In this document: positions 12,201 to 24,200 of the stretch, in pieces
Numbering within the stretch: the first letter of the stretch is position 1
Layout: every line of letters begins with the position of its first letter
Source of the DNA: Apostichopus japonicus
Taxonomy: Eukaryota > Echinodermata > Holothuroidea > Aspidochirotida > Stichopodidae
Length of the DNA stretch: 64,000 bases
Assembly: GCF_037975245.1 (NCBI RefSeq)
Contig: NC_092569.1
Span: 1,529,501-1,593,500 of the forward strand
Direction: 5' to 3'
Notes under the pieces: generated by a model
Told to the model about the DNA's origin: nothing
Database searches by the model: none
The model's input: the letters and a program-made list of their open reading frames with translations, nothing else
Made by a program: the position numbers and the translations under genes

Positions 12201-15200
12201 AAGTTTTGGTTCCTCTGTTCGTTCCTCAGTGATTCATTTTCGTTATCGAGCCGGAGTTCCACCTGTTTCAGGAGCTCCTTCTCGCTCTTAGCGTTATGGC
12301 ATTCAATTTCAAATTTGTTGGCTCTTTCCTGGGAAGCGAGTAAATCCTGCGAACAAAAGGTGAAATTGTGATTGCTCATGAAATGGTGGCTCCTTCTCAA
12401 AGCACAAAAGGTCACACTTCCACCCTCCTGTTACCATTCACCTTCCTCCACCCCATGCACCCCCTCACCCCCTCAACCCCACCCCCCACCCAAATTCTTA
12501 CTGCCTCAAGTGATGAGACTTTTCAGAGAAAACATTGCATAAATCTGTTTCAATAATGATTTACAATGGTTAATTTTTTGGTAATTCTGTCAAAAGTTTC
12601 CGAGTTAAAAGTTGTACAGTCTATATCCATTTGACTGTGTGAATTGCGGCATCGTTTGGCATATATTGTTAATTGTTTTAAATAAAATTTTATTTAAAAA
12701 CTTAAGCACATTCAGTAACTACTTTTAAGGAAACTGAAAATTCATATTTTATTCACATATAAATTATGATAACTTATAATTTTGATAAATTCAAAAGTTT
12801 TCTAATAAATCCATCCCAGAGTAAAATCAAATTGGTTGGTAGCCATCACTTCCACTGCCAGCAATTTGCCGTGTACATTGTGCTGGTACTGTTGCACTGT
12901 AGAACCATCCCATTTTTATCGAAACCACAAGCGATGCTTTCGTACACGCATGAAGATATATTCTACATGATGGCAAGACTAACCTCTGATAAAGATGTCA
13001 GGGATTGTTGGAGCTTGACCATCTCTGAGGACAGTCTCTGGTTCTTCTCTCTGGTGGCCGTGATTTCACTCTTATAGCTGTCAGCTGTGGCTTGAAGGAT
13101 CTTAAACCTTTCGCTGGCAAATTCCAACTGGAAGAAAGAAAATGATGAATTCTAAGTAATTTACAAATTAACAAAAGAAAATGACCTAATGTGGGTCTGG
13201 AGAGTACATGTGCAGTACCTCTGTTTCATTTTCGAAGCTGCGATTGGTCAACTCAAAGTTGACGCCTACCAATTATTCGGTAAACTTCTATTTCTTGAAC
13301 TCACAGCCGAGTACTATGTAGTACACATTTCCACTTGGATATCCTTGTTCTGCGACTGACAGTTCAAAAAACTGCCAGCACCATTTGTCCAGCATTTGGT
13401 TGTCTTAGTTCTTGGGCTGACAGTATTTAAGTATTTTTGAAAATTTTTGGCCTCTGGACTTGACTGTAATAGGCACTTTAGGAAAGATATATTCAACTGG
13501 ATTATTTAACTCTTTCGTTGTCAATCTGGACACAGTTGAAAGCTTACCTCAAGTTACATTTAGTGTTGACACTATTGTGGGGGGGAGAGATGGAAGATTT
13601 GTGACCAACAATGGGAGAGGCACTTAGATTAAACCCCCCACCCCACCCCCTCAACCCAACCCAAATAAAGTGGTGGAAGTAAAATCATTCCGACCAAACA
13701 TCCTCCAAGACTGGTGGCTTTGATATCCCATAATTCGAGATAGCCATATTTTTTTCAACTGACCTGAGAGGAGAGTTTGGCGTTTTGGACTCGGAAGTCT
13801 GACAGATCTTTCCTCATGGTGTCTAGCTGATCACTGAGCATGCTGAACAGAGAGAAAGAGGAAAGAGAACATTTATTGAGCACTTCAGCATTTTGAAAGT
13901 TGAAATAAAACATTTATAAAAGTTAAACAAAGAAACTTACTTATTATTAAAATTTAATGTGGGGAAAAAAATGAGAATTAACAACCATACCACTTGTGAA
14001 CGGAGATAACAAAGATGAAAGAAACATTGGCAGTAACTCCCATCCCACTGATATTTATAGGGCCACCCCCCTCCCCCCCCACAACCCTTGTGGAGACCAC
14101 TGACACTCTGGACAGGCAGTTTCTTTCTCTTTGCAGCATGTTGGCCACCTGCAAGGCAAACAATTCATGCCTGGGCTGACCCAAGGGATTACAAAACTTT
14201 CTTCAAAACCTGTTAACACTATTCATCAAACTAAGTGACATTTGATATATTCCTGTCCCAGCCAGTTGTATACAGGACTGCCCAGGTCACTTTCTCGGTG
14301 TCCAGAGCAATTACTTCACATTTATGCCGGGATATGGGATTGCAAGGTTAAACTCAGACGATCGTCAATTCATTCATGTATAAATAAGTAACACCAAGTC
14401 ATGGGTAACAGTCTCACATTCTGCATAGGTGAAGAAGCCAATGAACTTTGCCAAACAAACAATTACCTCTCATTTACTGCCTTCTCCTTGCGGTAGGTCT
14501 CAAACTCGCCCTGGAGGGCTTCCAATGCTCTATCTTTGTCTTCTTGGTTCACCGTGGACTTGACCGGACTCTTCTGAGGTGTCTTTTCCAATTCACCGTT
14601 GGAGTTGGCCCCCTTGACAGGAGAGGGCGCCCCAGGAGACTGAGATACTGGCCCTGGGCTCCTCTGAAGCAACGATACGGACAGCTTCAAAGAAAAGCAA
14701 AGGAAGGGAAAACGTTTTGTAAGAAATAAACTATAAAACAAGTTAATGGAGGCAGATTCTCAACCCAATAAATATTTGATACCATTTCTGTTAAAGACCG
14801 TTGCTCATTAGGGTAACATGCAAAATAATTTTCGCAGTGAATTTGGTTACATCTGTTGAAAAAAACTGGGCAGTCGAAAATCTTGGACAGCTGCAGCACA
14901 CTGACTGTTGGGAAAACACAGGCACATTCTGACTATCTATGATGTTCCACATTAAGATGGTCTGGCTGACTGGGGTCACATGAGGGCAGAGTGCGGCCGG
15001 CTTTGCAGAAGACCCTAGATTATCTGCCCACATCCGAACTGGTAGTATTTTCTAGATACTAAAACCAATCCACGTATACTCCAGCATCTACCCTTCTGTG
15101 TGTTTGGCACAAATTTGTGCTGTATTTTTATCCTAATATAAACTAAAGGTATAAAGTAGGATTTCTGATTGGTTGAGCTACATGTCCAGTGGTACAATCC

Positions 15201-18200
15201 CATGATTTGACTGTATATGACTTACGGGTGGTGGACTGCCCCCATTCTGGGCCAGTAGCACCCTGTACATGTCCCTCTGGCGCACCACAGACTCTACCAT
15301 CTCCATCTGCCTCCTTCTTCCATCCCTCATCTCCGCCACCTCTTCCAAAGCAGACTCTAATTTAGTCTTCAGCTCCAAAGTTCTGATACAAAAACACACA
15401 AAAATACAAACAAGACTCTAAAATCAATTTTTTTCATCAACTTCCCAAATATTTCCTCAATTATACTCTCATGAATATTGATTAATCTAATTGTAAACAA
15501 AACAGCTGACAGAAAAAAAATATCGTAAAATGTCTTTACAAGAGCGATGAAAATTATTCCGTTAGAAAAGGATTCAAATCTGTAACCTCAGGAAATCAAA
15601 CCTCATGTGGTCCTGTCAACTTCAAACTTGAGAAATCCAGCCCTGAGTCACAATCATATAATATTAGATGACGCAAAGTTAAAGGGGTAGCACATGTATT
15701 TCTGAGGGCAATGGCTGCATTCTGACTCTACCTAAACAAGTTTCTTTGCCCTTGTGACATCTACTAAACTATTGTGAAATATTTATGGACTAAAACCTGA
15801 AACTTTGAAATCTTTCTCATTTTAGTCAGATTTACAAGTTTTATCACAGATTCCGAGTCCACAGCAAAATTGTTGCTGGTATCAAAACCACTACGAGAAG
15901 TCATTCCGTTAAACCTGAACTGATTTATACCAAATTAAAATTCAGAATACCTTTCCCTATTTCAGACACTCGCTTACTTCAATTATTAACATAACTCAAC
16001 ATGTTTACCATGGCTACCTCTATTACGTAAGGAGAAGTGCAACAAAATGGCATTTTATCTTATTTATTTTTATCTTTGGTAAACCTGGGGCCAACTTCTT
16101 ATCCAACTAATATTTTCTTTTTGTGTCACTCAACGTAACATTTTACAAACTTGAATTTCAAAACAATTCTAATGTGAAATTAAATTGCTACTGCTCTAAA
16201 ACATTCAAAATTAATGATATTAAAATAACTCCAAATGCTGAATAAATATATTTCTAGCTTACTTTGATTCTAAATTCTCATTTTCTTCTGCTTCTCTCTT
16301 TTCACTCAATACTCTCACCAAATTCAGTAAGTCTGCATTCTGCTTCTGAATCTCTTCAATGTTCCTGTTGAAACAAAAAAAAATCATGAAACTGGATAAA
16401 TTCTTTGTAATATTTTTTTTTTCATTTGATGATCAATATTAAATTCTTCCTCTAGTCATCGTCTAATACAACATTCCACTCTTCACAACAAATGCAATTC
16501 TTCCATTTGGGGTTCTTTTGAAAAGTTCACACAAAAGTTTCAAGGTAAAGAAACCGCCAAAAACAAGACCTTCCCCTCCACATCCTCAACATCCCCTTCC
16601 CCTCCACATCCTCAACATCTCCTTCCCCTCCACATCCTCAACATCCCCTTCCCCTCCACATCCTCAACATCCCCTTCCCCTCCACATCCTCAACATCCCC
16701 TTCCCCTCCACATACTCAACATCCCTTCCCCTTCACAACATCCCCTTCACCTCCCCCTCCACATCCTCAACATCCCGTTCCCCTCCACATCCTCAACATC
16801 CCCTTCCCCTCAACATCCTCAACACCCCCTTCCCCTCAACATCCTCAACACCCCCTTTCCCTCAACATCCTCAACACCCCCTTCCCCTCCACATCCTCAA
16901 CATCCCCTTCCTCTTCACAACATCCCCTTCACCTCCCCCTCCATATCCTCAACATCCCCTTCCCCTCCACATCCTCAAAACCCCCATCCCCTCCACATCC
17001 TCAACACCCCCTTCCCCTCAACATTCCCTTCCCCTCAACATCCCCTTCCCCTTCCCTTAAGAATCAAACAAATTGAGAAACACTATCCATAATAAGTCCT
17101 GTATTTGCTATGACATCTCCCGAGGTATATTTAAAGTTCCTAACACAAAAATATAAACTTTGGGAGGGCAAGCTGACTTGAATTTGACCAAATAACAACA
17201 AACTTGCATAAATATTTATACGATATCAGGTCAAATATGAGGTCTGACAAGTTCTCAAGATATAGTTTAATTTGCATACAAGAAAAATACACTAGAAATT
17301 CAACCATTAGCACCTGTGCTACAATTGAGTGGATGAAGATGGTGGCATTAGAAGCAATGAAACTCTAGCAACTGCGAGGTCGAGGGTACAATTCCTGTCT
17401 GGCTAAAGAAAGATGGGTCTTTCATCCAGGCAAATCTACGGTGCTGCCCTCCGAAATGGTCTTCCAAATTGTTTTCAAAATTCACAATGATCTGAAACTG
17501 CTAATTGGACAGCCACCTGTCATGAAGTGTAAGTAATGAGCCACTCGACTTTTCCCACATGCAACATAGTAAAATAAAAATTTCCAGGCGGATAAATCAA
17601 TTAATCGATAATTCAATAAATCGTTAAAATTGATAAATCGTTAAATCTGTAAACTTACTTGAACGTGACCAAGTGACGATCAATAACTTGGGATGAACTT
17701 GTGACATCACTCGAGGATACTCCGGGTTCAAATTCCTCACTGGTGATTGGACCGCCTCTCACCTCGTGAACTTCTCTCAGGAGAACCCGAACCTTGCAAA
17801 GAGTAAAAAAAGGAAGAAAATTTTTGTGGAGTTCCAAATTTTTGCAGAGTTCTTCTCATTATCAGCAGACATCATTTGTTAGTTATGAAATTTTAAACAA
17901 GAAGTCAAATCTCATCATAATGTCCATAAAGAAAAGCCTGGAATTGAGTTACTCCAAACATGAATGTTACAGAAGTCAATTGGCTTTTGAGGTTACTCTT
18001 TGTAGTGAGTGGCACAATAGTTAGTTAGAAGTCAAATGTAAATGTTTAGAATTTAAGAAAACCTTTTTCTCATAGTCAAACATTTCTCCAGATGTAGAAA
18101 CAATGGCAGATTGTCAGATAGATATATTAAATATATATATACTTATGAGATACTAGATTGTGGGACATTGAAGAAGTAGTAAGAGCTCACATTTCTTTTG

Positions 18201-21194
18201 CTCAGTCTAAAACAGGAAACTAACCTAAACAAGGGCTGAATATTTTCAAAGGTTAACCACATTTGAAACAACAATGAGTCTGAAAATTTCAAACAGTGAA
18301 AAAACCTGCCAGCCTCCATGAGGATTCATACCAAAAAAAAAACTTGCGACAAACTGTCTTCAAAGAAGTTACAAATTATTTAGTAAATTGAAGGTTTCAA
18401 AGGAAGAAATGTTACCTGTTGTCCAAGGTCTACGGTCTGTTGCTTCAATCTCTCCTTTTCTCTCATCACATGACTTCTCCTCCTCTCTGCTTCGTCCGCC
18501 GTTACTCTTTGCTGTTCGCATTCCTGCATCACATAGAGAAGAGATGGATACCTTTATTAATCTTATTTTCAGTTCACACATTATATTAATATTAAAATTT
18601 GAAGCCTTCCTCACCAGGTTAGTTGAATTAATAAGTACTTGTTACGAGTAGTCGAGTGATGGTAACCAGATACATGGTTTTAATACACATTGAGGAGTGT
18701 TCAAATTATAAGAGAACATATATCTCCCACCTATGGGGAACGTTGCTTTGCTAGATCAGCTCCACAGCTCTGAAACAGTCTCCCCTTACATCTGAAAACA
18801 ATCCAGCATGTGTCAACTTTCCAGAAAGAACTCAAGACGTTCTTATTCATGAATGCGTATCCATTTGTTTAATAACTGTTGTGTCCATTTTGGGTACTTT
18901 GCTCCTGCAGCGCTTCTGAGCAGTATTTTTTAACTGGATAAAAGCGCTTTACAAATTCTTATATTATTATTATATCTATAGGTATGATCAGAATAACGTA
19001 ACACTCTATACTATGTAAAAACAGAACATGGAGAAGTTTTCTTTCAATTTCCAATGACCACAAAGTCCAGAAATCCTGCTCTTTGGAGGTCAACTTATTT
19101 CTTATAGACCTTACCAGAAGAGCTGCATCGAGTCGTATTGAAAGCTGATTGGTCGTTTCTAAGGACTTTTCATAATCTTCTCTCTGTTGCTGCAGAATTG
19201 GAGCCTTCTCCTCAATTTCCTGAAAGAGAATGATGCAAAAGATAAATGAACCACTGTACAAATAGTGAAATACTTTCTAACCGAAATCTCTTCATAACAG
19301 AATATATAATAATCTAATTGAAGCTTACATGGTGGCACATGCAACCAGATATTCACCTGATTGTTGCAGTGGCACATGCCACCAGATATTCACCTAATTG
19401 CTGAAGTAGCACATACCACCGGATATTCACCTGATTGTTGCAGTGGCACATGTTACCAGATATTCACCTGATTGTTGAAGTGGCACATGCCACCAGATAG
19501 TCATCTGATTGCTGAAGTGGCACATGCCACCAGATATTCACCTAATTGCTGAAGTAACACATACCACCGGATATTCACCTGATTGTTGCAGTGGCACATG
19601 CCACAGATATTCACCTAATTGCTGAAGTGGCACATGCCACCAGATATTCACCTGATTGCTGAAGTGGCACATGCCACCAGATATTCACCTGATTGCTGAA
19701 GTGGCACATGCCACCAGATATTCACCTGATTGTTGCAGTGGCACATGTCACCAGATATTCACCTGATTGCTGAAGTGGCACATGCCACCAGATATTCACC
19801 TGATTGTTACAGTGGCACATTGCCAGATATTCACCTGATTGCTGAAGTGGCATATGCCGCCAGATATTCACCTGATTGTTCAAGTGGTACATGCCACCAG
19901 GTATTCACCTGATTGCTGAGGTGGCATATGCCATTTCCCCCTGATGGCAGATGCCATACCTCTCACATCTTACCTGTAGAATCTGGTCCATGTATTCATT
20001 CAATCTCTGGTTCTCCAGTTTCTCTGATTGTAAAGCCTCTGAGGCTTTTATGTATTCACTGTACATCTGAAAAAATCAAAAAATCAAAAATCAAATCAAA
20101 TTTGAAAAATGATAACAATCAAATCATTTTCAAATATACAAATGGATAAAAAAAAACTCTGCCTTTTAACAAATATTTTCAAGGTTTGCATGCTCTGACA
20201 AAAGAAAACAAAAGCTCGGCCAATATAAGTTTGTTAAACCTGGTCACCAATTTCCTATATAGCTTACACATCCAGGCTAACTACATGAACACTTGCATAA
20301 CGGTGATAACAGATGATGACACCGGATGGTGACACCAGATGGTGACACCAGATGTTGACACCATATTGAAAGCAGAAACTATTCCGCTTTTAAGAGGCAT
20401 AAGTGGGATCTCTCTGGTTGATCCACAGATCTATTCTATCCTATGGTGGCAAGACCAGAACTCTATCGCGGTTTAGAATTATGGGTAAGGTTTCAGAATA
20501 ATTTTTGACGAAACTTACCTGTGTGAGAGTCATACCGGACTTGATGAAGGAGCTGGCGGCCGCAGCCGTTGGAGAGAGGGATGTCAACTCTTCCTCAGAA
20601 AGAGGGGTGAGACCTGACAGAAGCAGATGATAGGAAAAGAAATATAGCCAGGAGTTGTTACAAAATGTGATAAACATTTTATGTTTAAATGTCTCCATCC
20701 ACTCTCCTAAATGATTTGGGAAAATTCTAATTTATAATTCTAGTTTGAAGAAAGCAAAGAATGTGTGGGCTAGAACTGGAATCAAACCAGTGATTGTAGG
20801 ATAAAAAATCCTTAATAGCAAAGATATGTATGTATCAGGATCTCCACTGACCAAGGCCATGGATGGCTCAGTTGGTAGAGTGGAGTGTAAGATTTGCTAT
20901 CCTGAGGTCAGTGGTCTAAATCATGTGCTAGTCAAAAACAACTTCTGTTCTCTTTTCAAAAATATCTTTTAAATTCTATCATTTAATACTGGAAACAGCA
21001 GCTTAATATCCCAATTCTTGGCTGAATATATGAGGTCTTGTTTCTCTGATATGTAAAACCATCATACATTTAAATTGACAAACTGTGCTATATTTAAACT
21101 AACTCAAAACTCAAAAGAAAAGGGTCAGTGGCTTTCAAGAGACTTGTACCCAACATTAAAGGAGCTTAGACCCTACATTGACAATACTGAACCA

Positions 21195-21232
<38 letters not shown>

Positions 21233-24200
21233 TGTTTTCATATATTTCCTATGCAGTTTATAAATAAAAGAAGCTAAAAATCTAGCATATTTACCTTTCT
21301 TTCTTGCAGCAGCAAGTAAATCGTTGGCATTATCTAATTCTTGTTCCATCTTATCAATCTTCTTCACTGTAAATGAAACAAGTCAATACATTTGATTTGT
21401 TTCTCATGCAGTTTGGATAAGTTTTATTTATGCAAATCATATGACTATGCATCATCCAATATTCTAACAATATGAATATTAACAATATAAATGAAGTAAC
21501 ATTTTTAAGACAAACACTAAACAAACTAATTCCTATGTCGATTCCAAAAACAACAGAACATCAGTACGAATACAAATCAGCTTTAAGAAAAGGCTAAAAA
21601 AAAAAAAAAGGGTTGGAGTTGGAAAGAACAAAACAGAGAAAGAAAGTATGAATACATTAGACAAAATATACAAATGTAGTAACTTAACACAGTTTTGTGT
21701 TTTTCTTGCCCTAAAAATTAAACAACATCATCAATGTTTCACTGACCTAGTTCCTCTTTTTCTGTTGTATAAGTTGCCTCCATTTTTTTATTGTTGACCT
21801 CCAATTCCTCCTGGGCGTCTGTCGCTAATTTCAGAAGTTTCTGGAGTTCCTCGACAGCCGAGATTAATTCCCGAACTCTGCCCTCGTGCTCGTCGGATGT
21901 TTGCTGTAGACGGAGAGTAGCTTCACAAATTGAACAAAATCGAACTTTAAAAAATTCTGAACCAAAATTTCCACAAGGAAACAAATGGCTGCTAAAATTT
22001 ACAAAAGAATTCATTTGAGGTCTTTTCCAAGACGTGTGGAACTTAACTGATAGTTAACAGGGAGCACTTGTACCCAGATTCCTGCATGCAAAATAAGCTA
22101 GAAACATCTGCTTTGACATTACCCAACAGGCTAGCAACATCATTTCTCTTTCAGGTGTACTGCATGTTCAGGGACAGTTACACTGTTTTTACTGTCACAA
22201 ATACATTATGTTGTTAACGACCATTGCCACATGCTGTAGCTATCTCAGTGTCCCTCTCACTGCTCTCTGTTGTAGCTATTTACATAAGGCTCTGTGTTGT
22301 AGCTATTGCATTACATAAGGCTCCGTGTTGTAGCTATTGCATTACATAAGGCTCTGTGTTGTAGCTATTCCATTACATAAGGCTCTCTGTTGTAGCTACT
22401 ACATTACTTACATTACATTAGGCTCTATGTTGTAGCTATTGTATAACAAAAGGCTCTCTGTTGTAGCTATTCCAATACATAAGTCTTAAAATCTGACAAC
22501 AATCATCAAATTCTGACAACATCCAGTTCTTGATTCAGCCCGTCTTTGTGAACGAAGATTTATTTTGGGGGGGGGGGGGCCACTGGGGGCGTAATTGCTT
22601 TGCAAATGTCAGTGCTACTTTATTACGAGACTTAAATACACTCTTTCCTTAACTGACTGGAAAAGAAAAGTTCTCTACCTTGTAAATGTCTGTCAATTTC
22701 TTTTGGGCTTGAAGCTCTCCATTAAACTGTTCCTCGTTCCTAGAAATGACATCCAGGTTCTGTGGGAGAGGAGGTGATGAAAAATCATTCCTATAGGTCG
22801 AGGCGTGTTCAATCCCTGCTGAATTATTCAAAACATTATTCTATTCAAACCAAAGACATGTTTAAGACAGTCTGGTAGCATTACAAAGAAAATGTCTTCA
22901 TAATTATGGAAGATCTCTCTGTATGTGCAAGGTAATCAAATTAATAATAATCATAAAATAATGATAAAAATATCAAAGCTCTTTTCTTTGGGACTGAAAT
23001 AAGACAAATTTCGATAGCCATAATTTCATCCTGGTGTGAACAAGAAAAACAAGAAACAAACAACTCAAGCAAAAGAGTAAATTTAATTCCTCCATGCACC
23101 CATCAAGATGTAAAATTGCACATGAAACACCATCACTTCCTAATTCTCAAGATACTGCTAGCAAAATTATCTTCATCGATGGCCATGTTAACACTCGGGA
23201 ACGATGCTCATACAAAAGTATTCTTATACCGGTTTCAAAATTGTTGTGGGAGATGAAGGAAAGAATGAGGGGGTGCTTTTCATTCTACCTCTTGCAACTT
23301 ATCCCTCGTCTCTTCCATTTTCTTTGTCTGTTCTTCCAGTGTTTTTTCCATACGTTTGACTTGGTCCTGTAGCTGTTTGATGTCATCTTCTCGGCTGCTG
23401 AGGTCACTCTGTAATTCGACGATCTGATTGGACTGTTTAATAATTTAAAAAAACATAAGACGTTAATTTGATGAAGTTCTGTGAACAGCGCAGAAAAGAA
23501 AAGAAGGAGACAACAAAAAAAAACTCCTTGATGGAAACTAAACTTTTACTACATTACGTTTTTGTCATGGATAATATATCTGTGACATGTACCAAACACT
23601 CTGATATAAGCAGGAGAGTTTCAACACAAAGTAACATTTTTTATTTACGTTAAATTACATGCTTTTCTGTTGTAGAATACACTGTCATGAACATATTAAC
23701 CTACACCATTGCCAAATTTAGCAAACCTCCAGAAACCTACCAACCAAACAAACAAACGAATACACATATAGAGGAATGGATCTGTTCTGGATGGTAAACC
23801 TCTTAAATACAGAAAACAACGATTCTTTTTGTGAACAGTGAGACTGACTGTAGGAAAAGAAAAAAATTCGGGGGAACCTACCTTTTCTTTTCTTAAAGAC
23901 AAGACTTCTTCAATTTTCTCCTTCAATGATTTTTCGAGCCAGTCGATCTGCGATGAGAGCATCTCCTTCTCCTGCTCGAAACGTTTCTCACGAAACTGCG
24001 GAAGAAGGTGAAAGGTTAGAAAATGGTACGATATCAAATGTCTGCAAAACAAAGCATAAATTGGCATTTCTTCAAAGACTTCTCGGTGACAGTACCGTCA
24101 TCAAACCAATCCGGAAGATTCAAACAGAGAGTTTATTGCAAACATGAAGTTCATAAATTCTGATCCCCACCCCCCACCCTCACCTCTAATCTCTCCACAC

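Noticed and set aside
16518-17060. 180-residue Pro/Ser-rich plus-strand open frame
   Set aside because: It is the translation of the 24-bp C-rich minisatellite, antisense to TPR, without a start context or homologue.
19330-19945. CRISPR-like regularly repeated sequence
   Set aside because: The units are directly adjacent without unique spacers and lie in an animal intron; it is a minisatellite.
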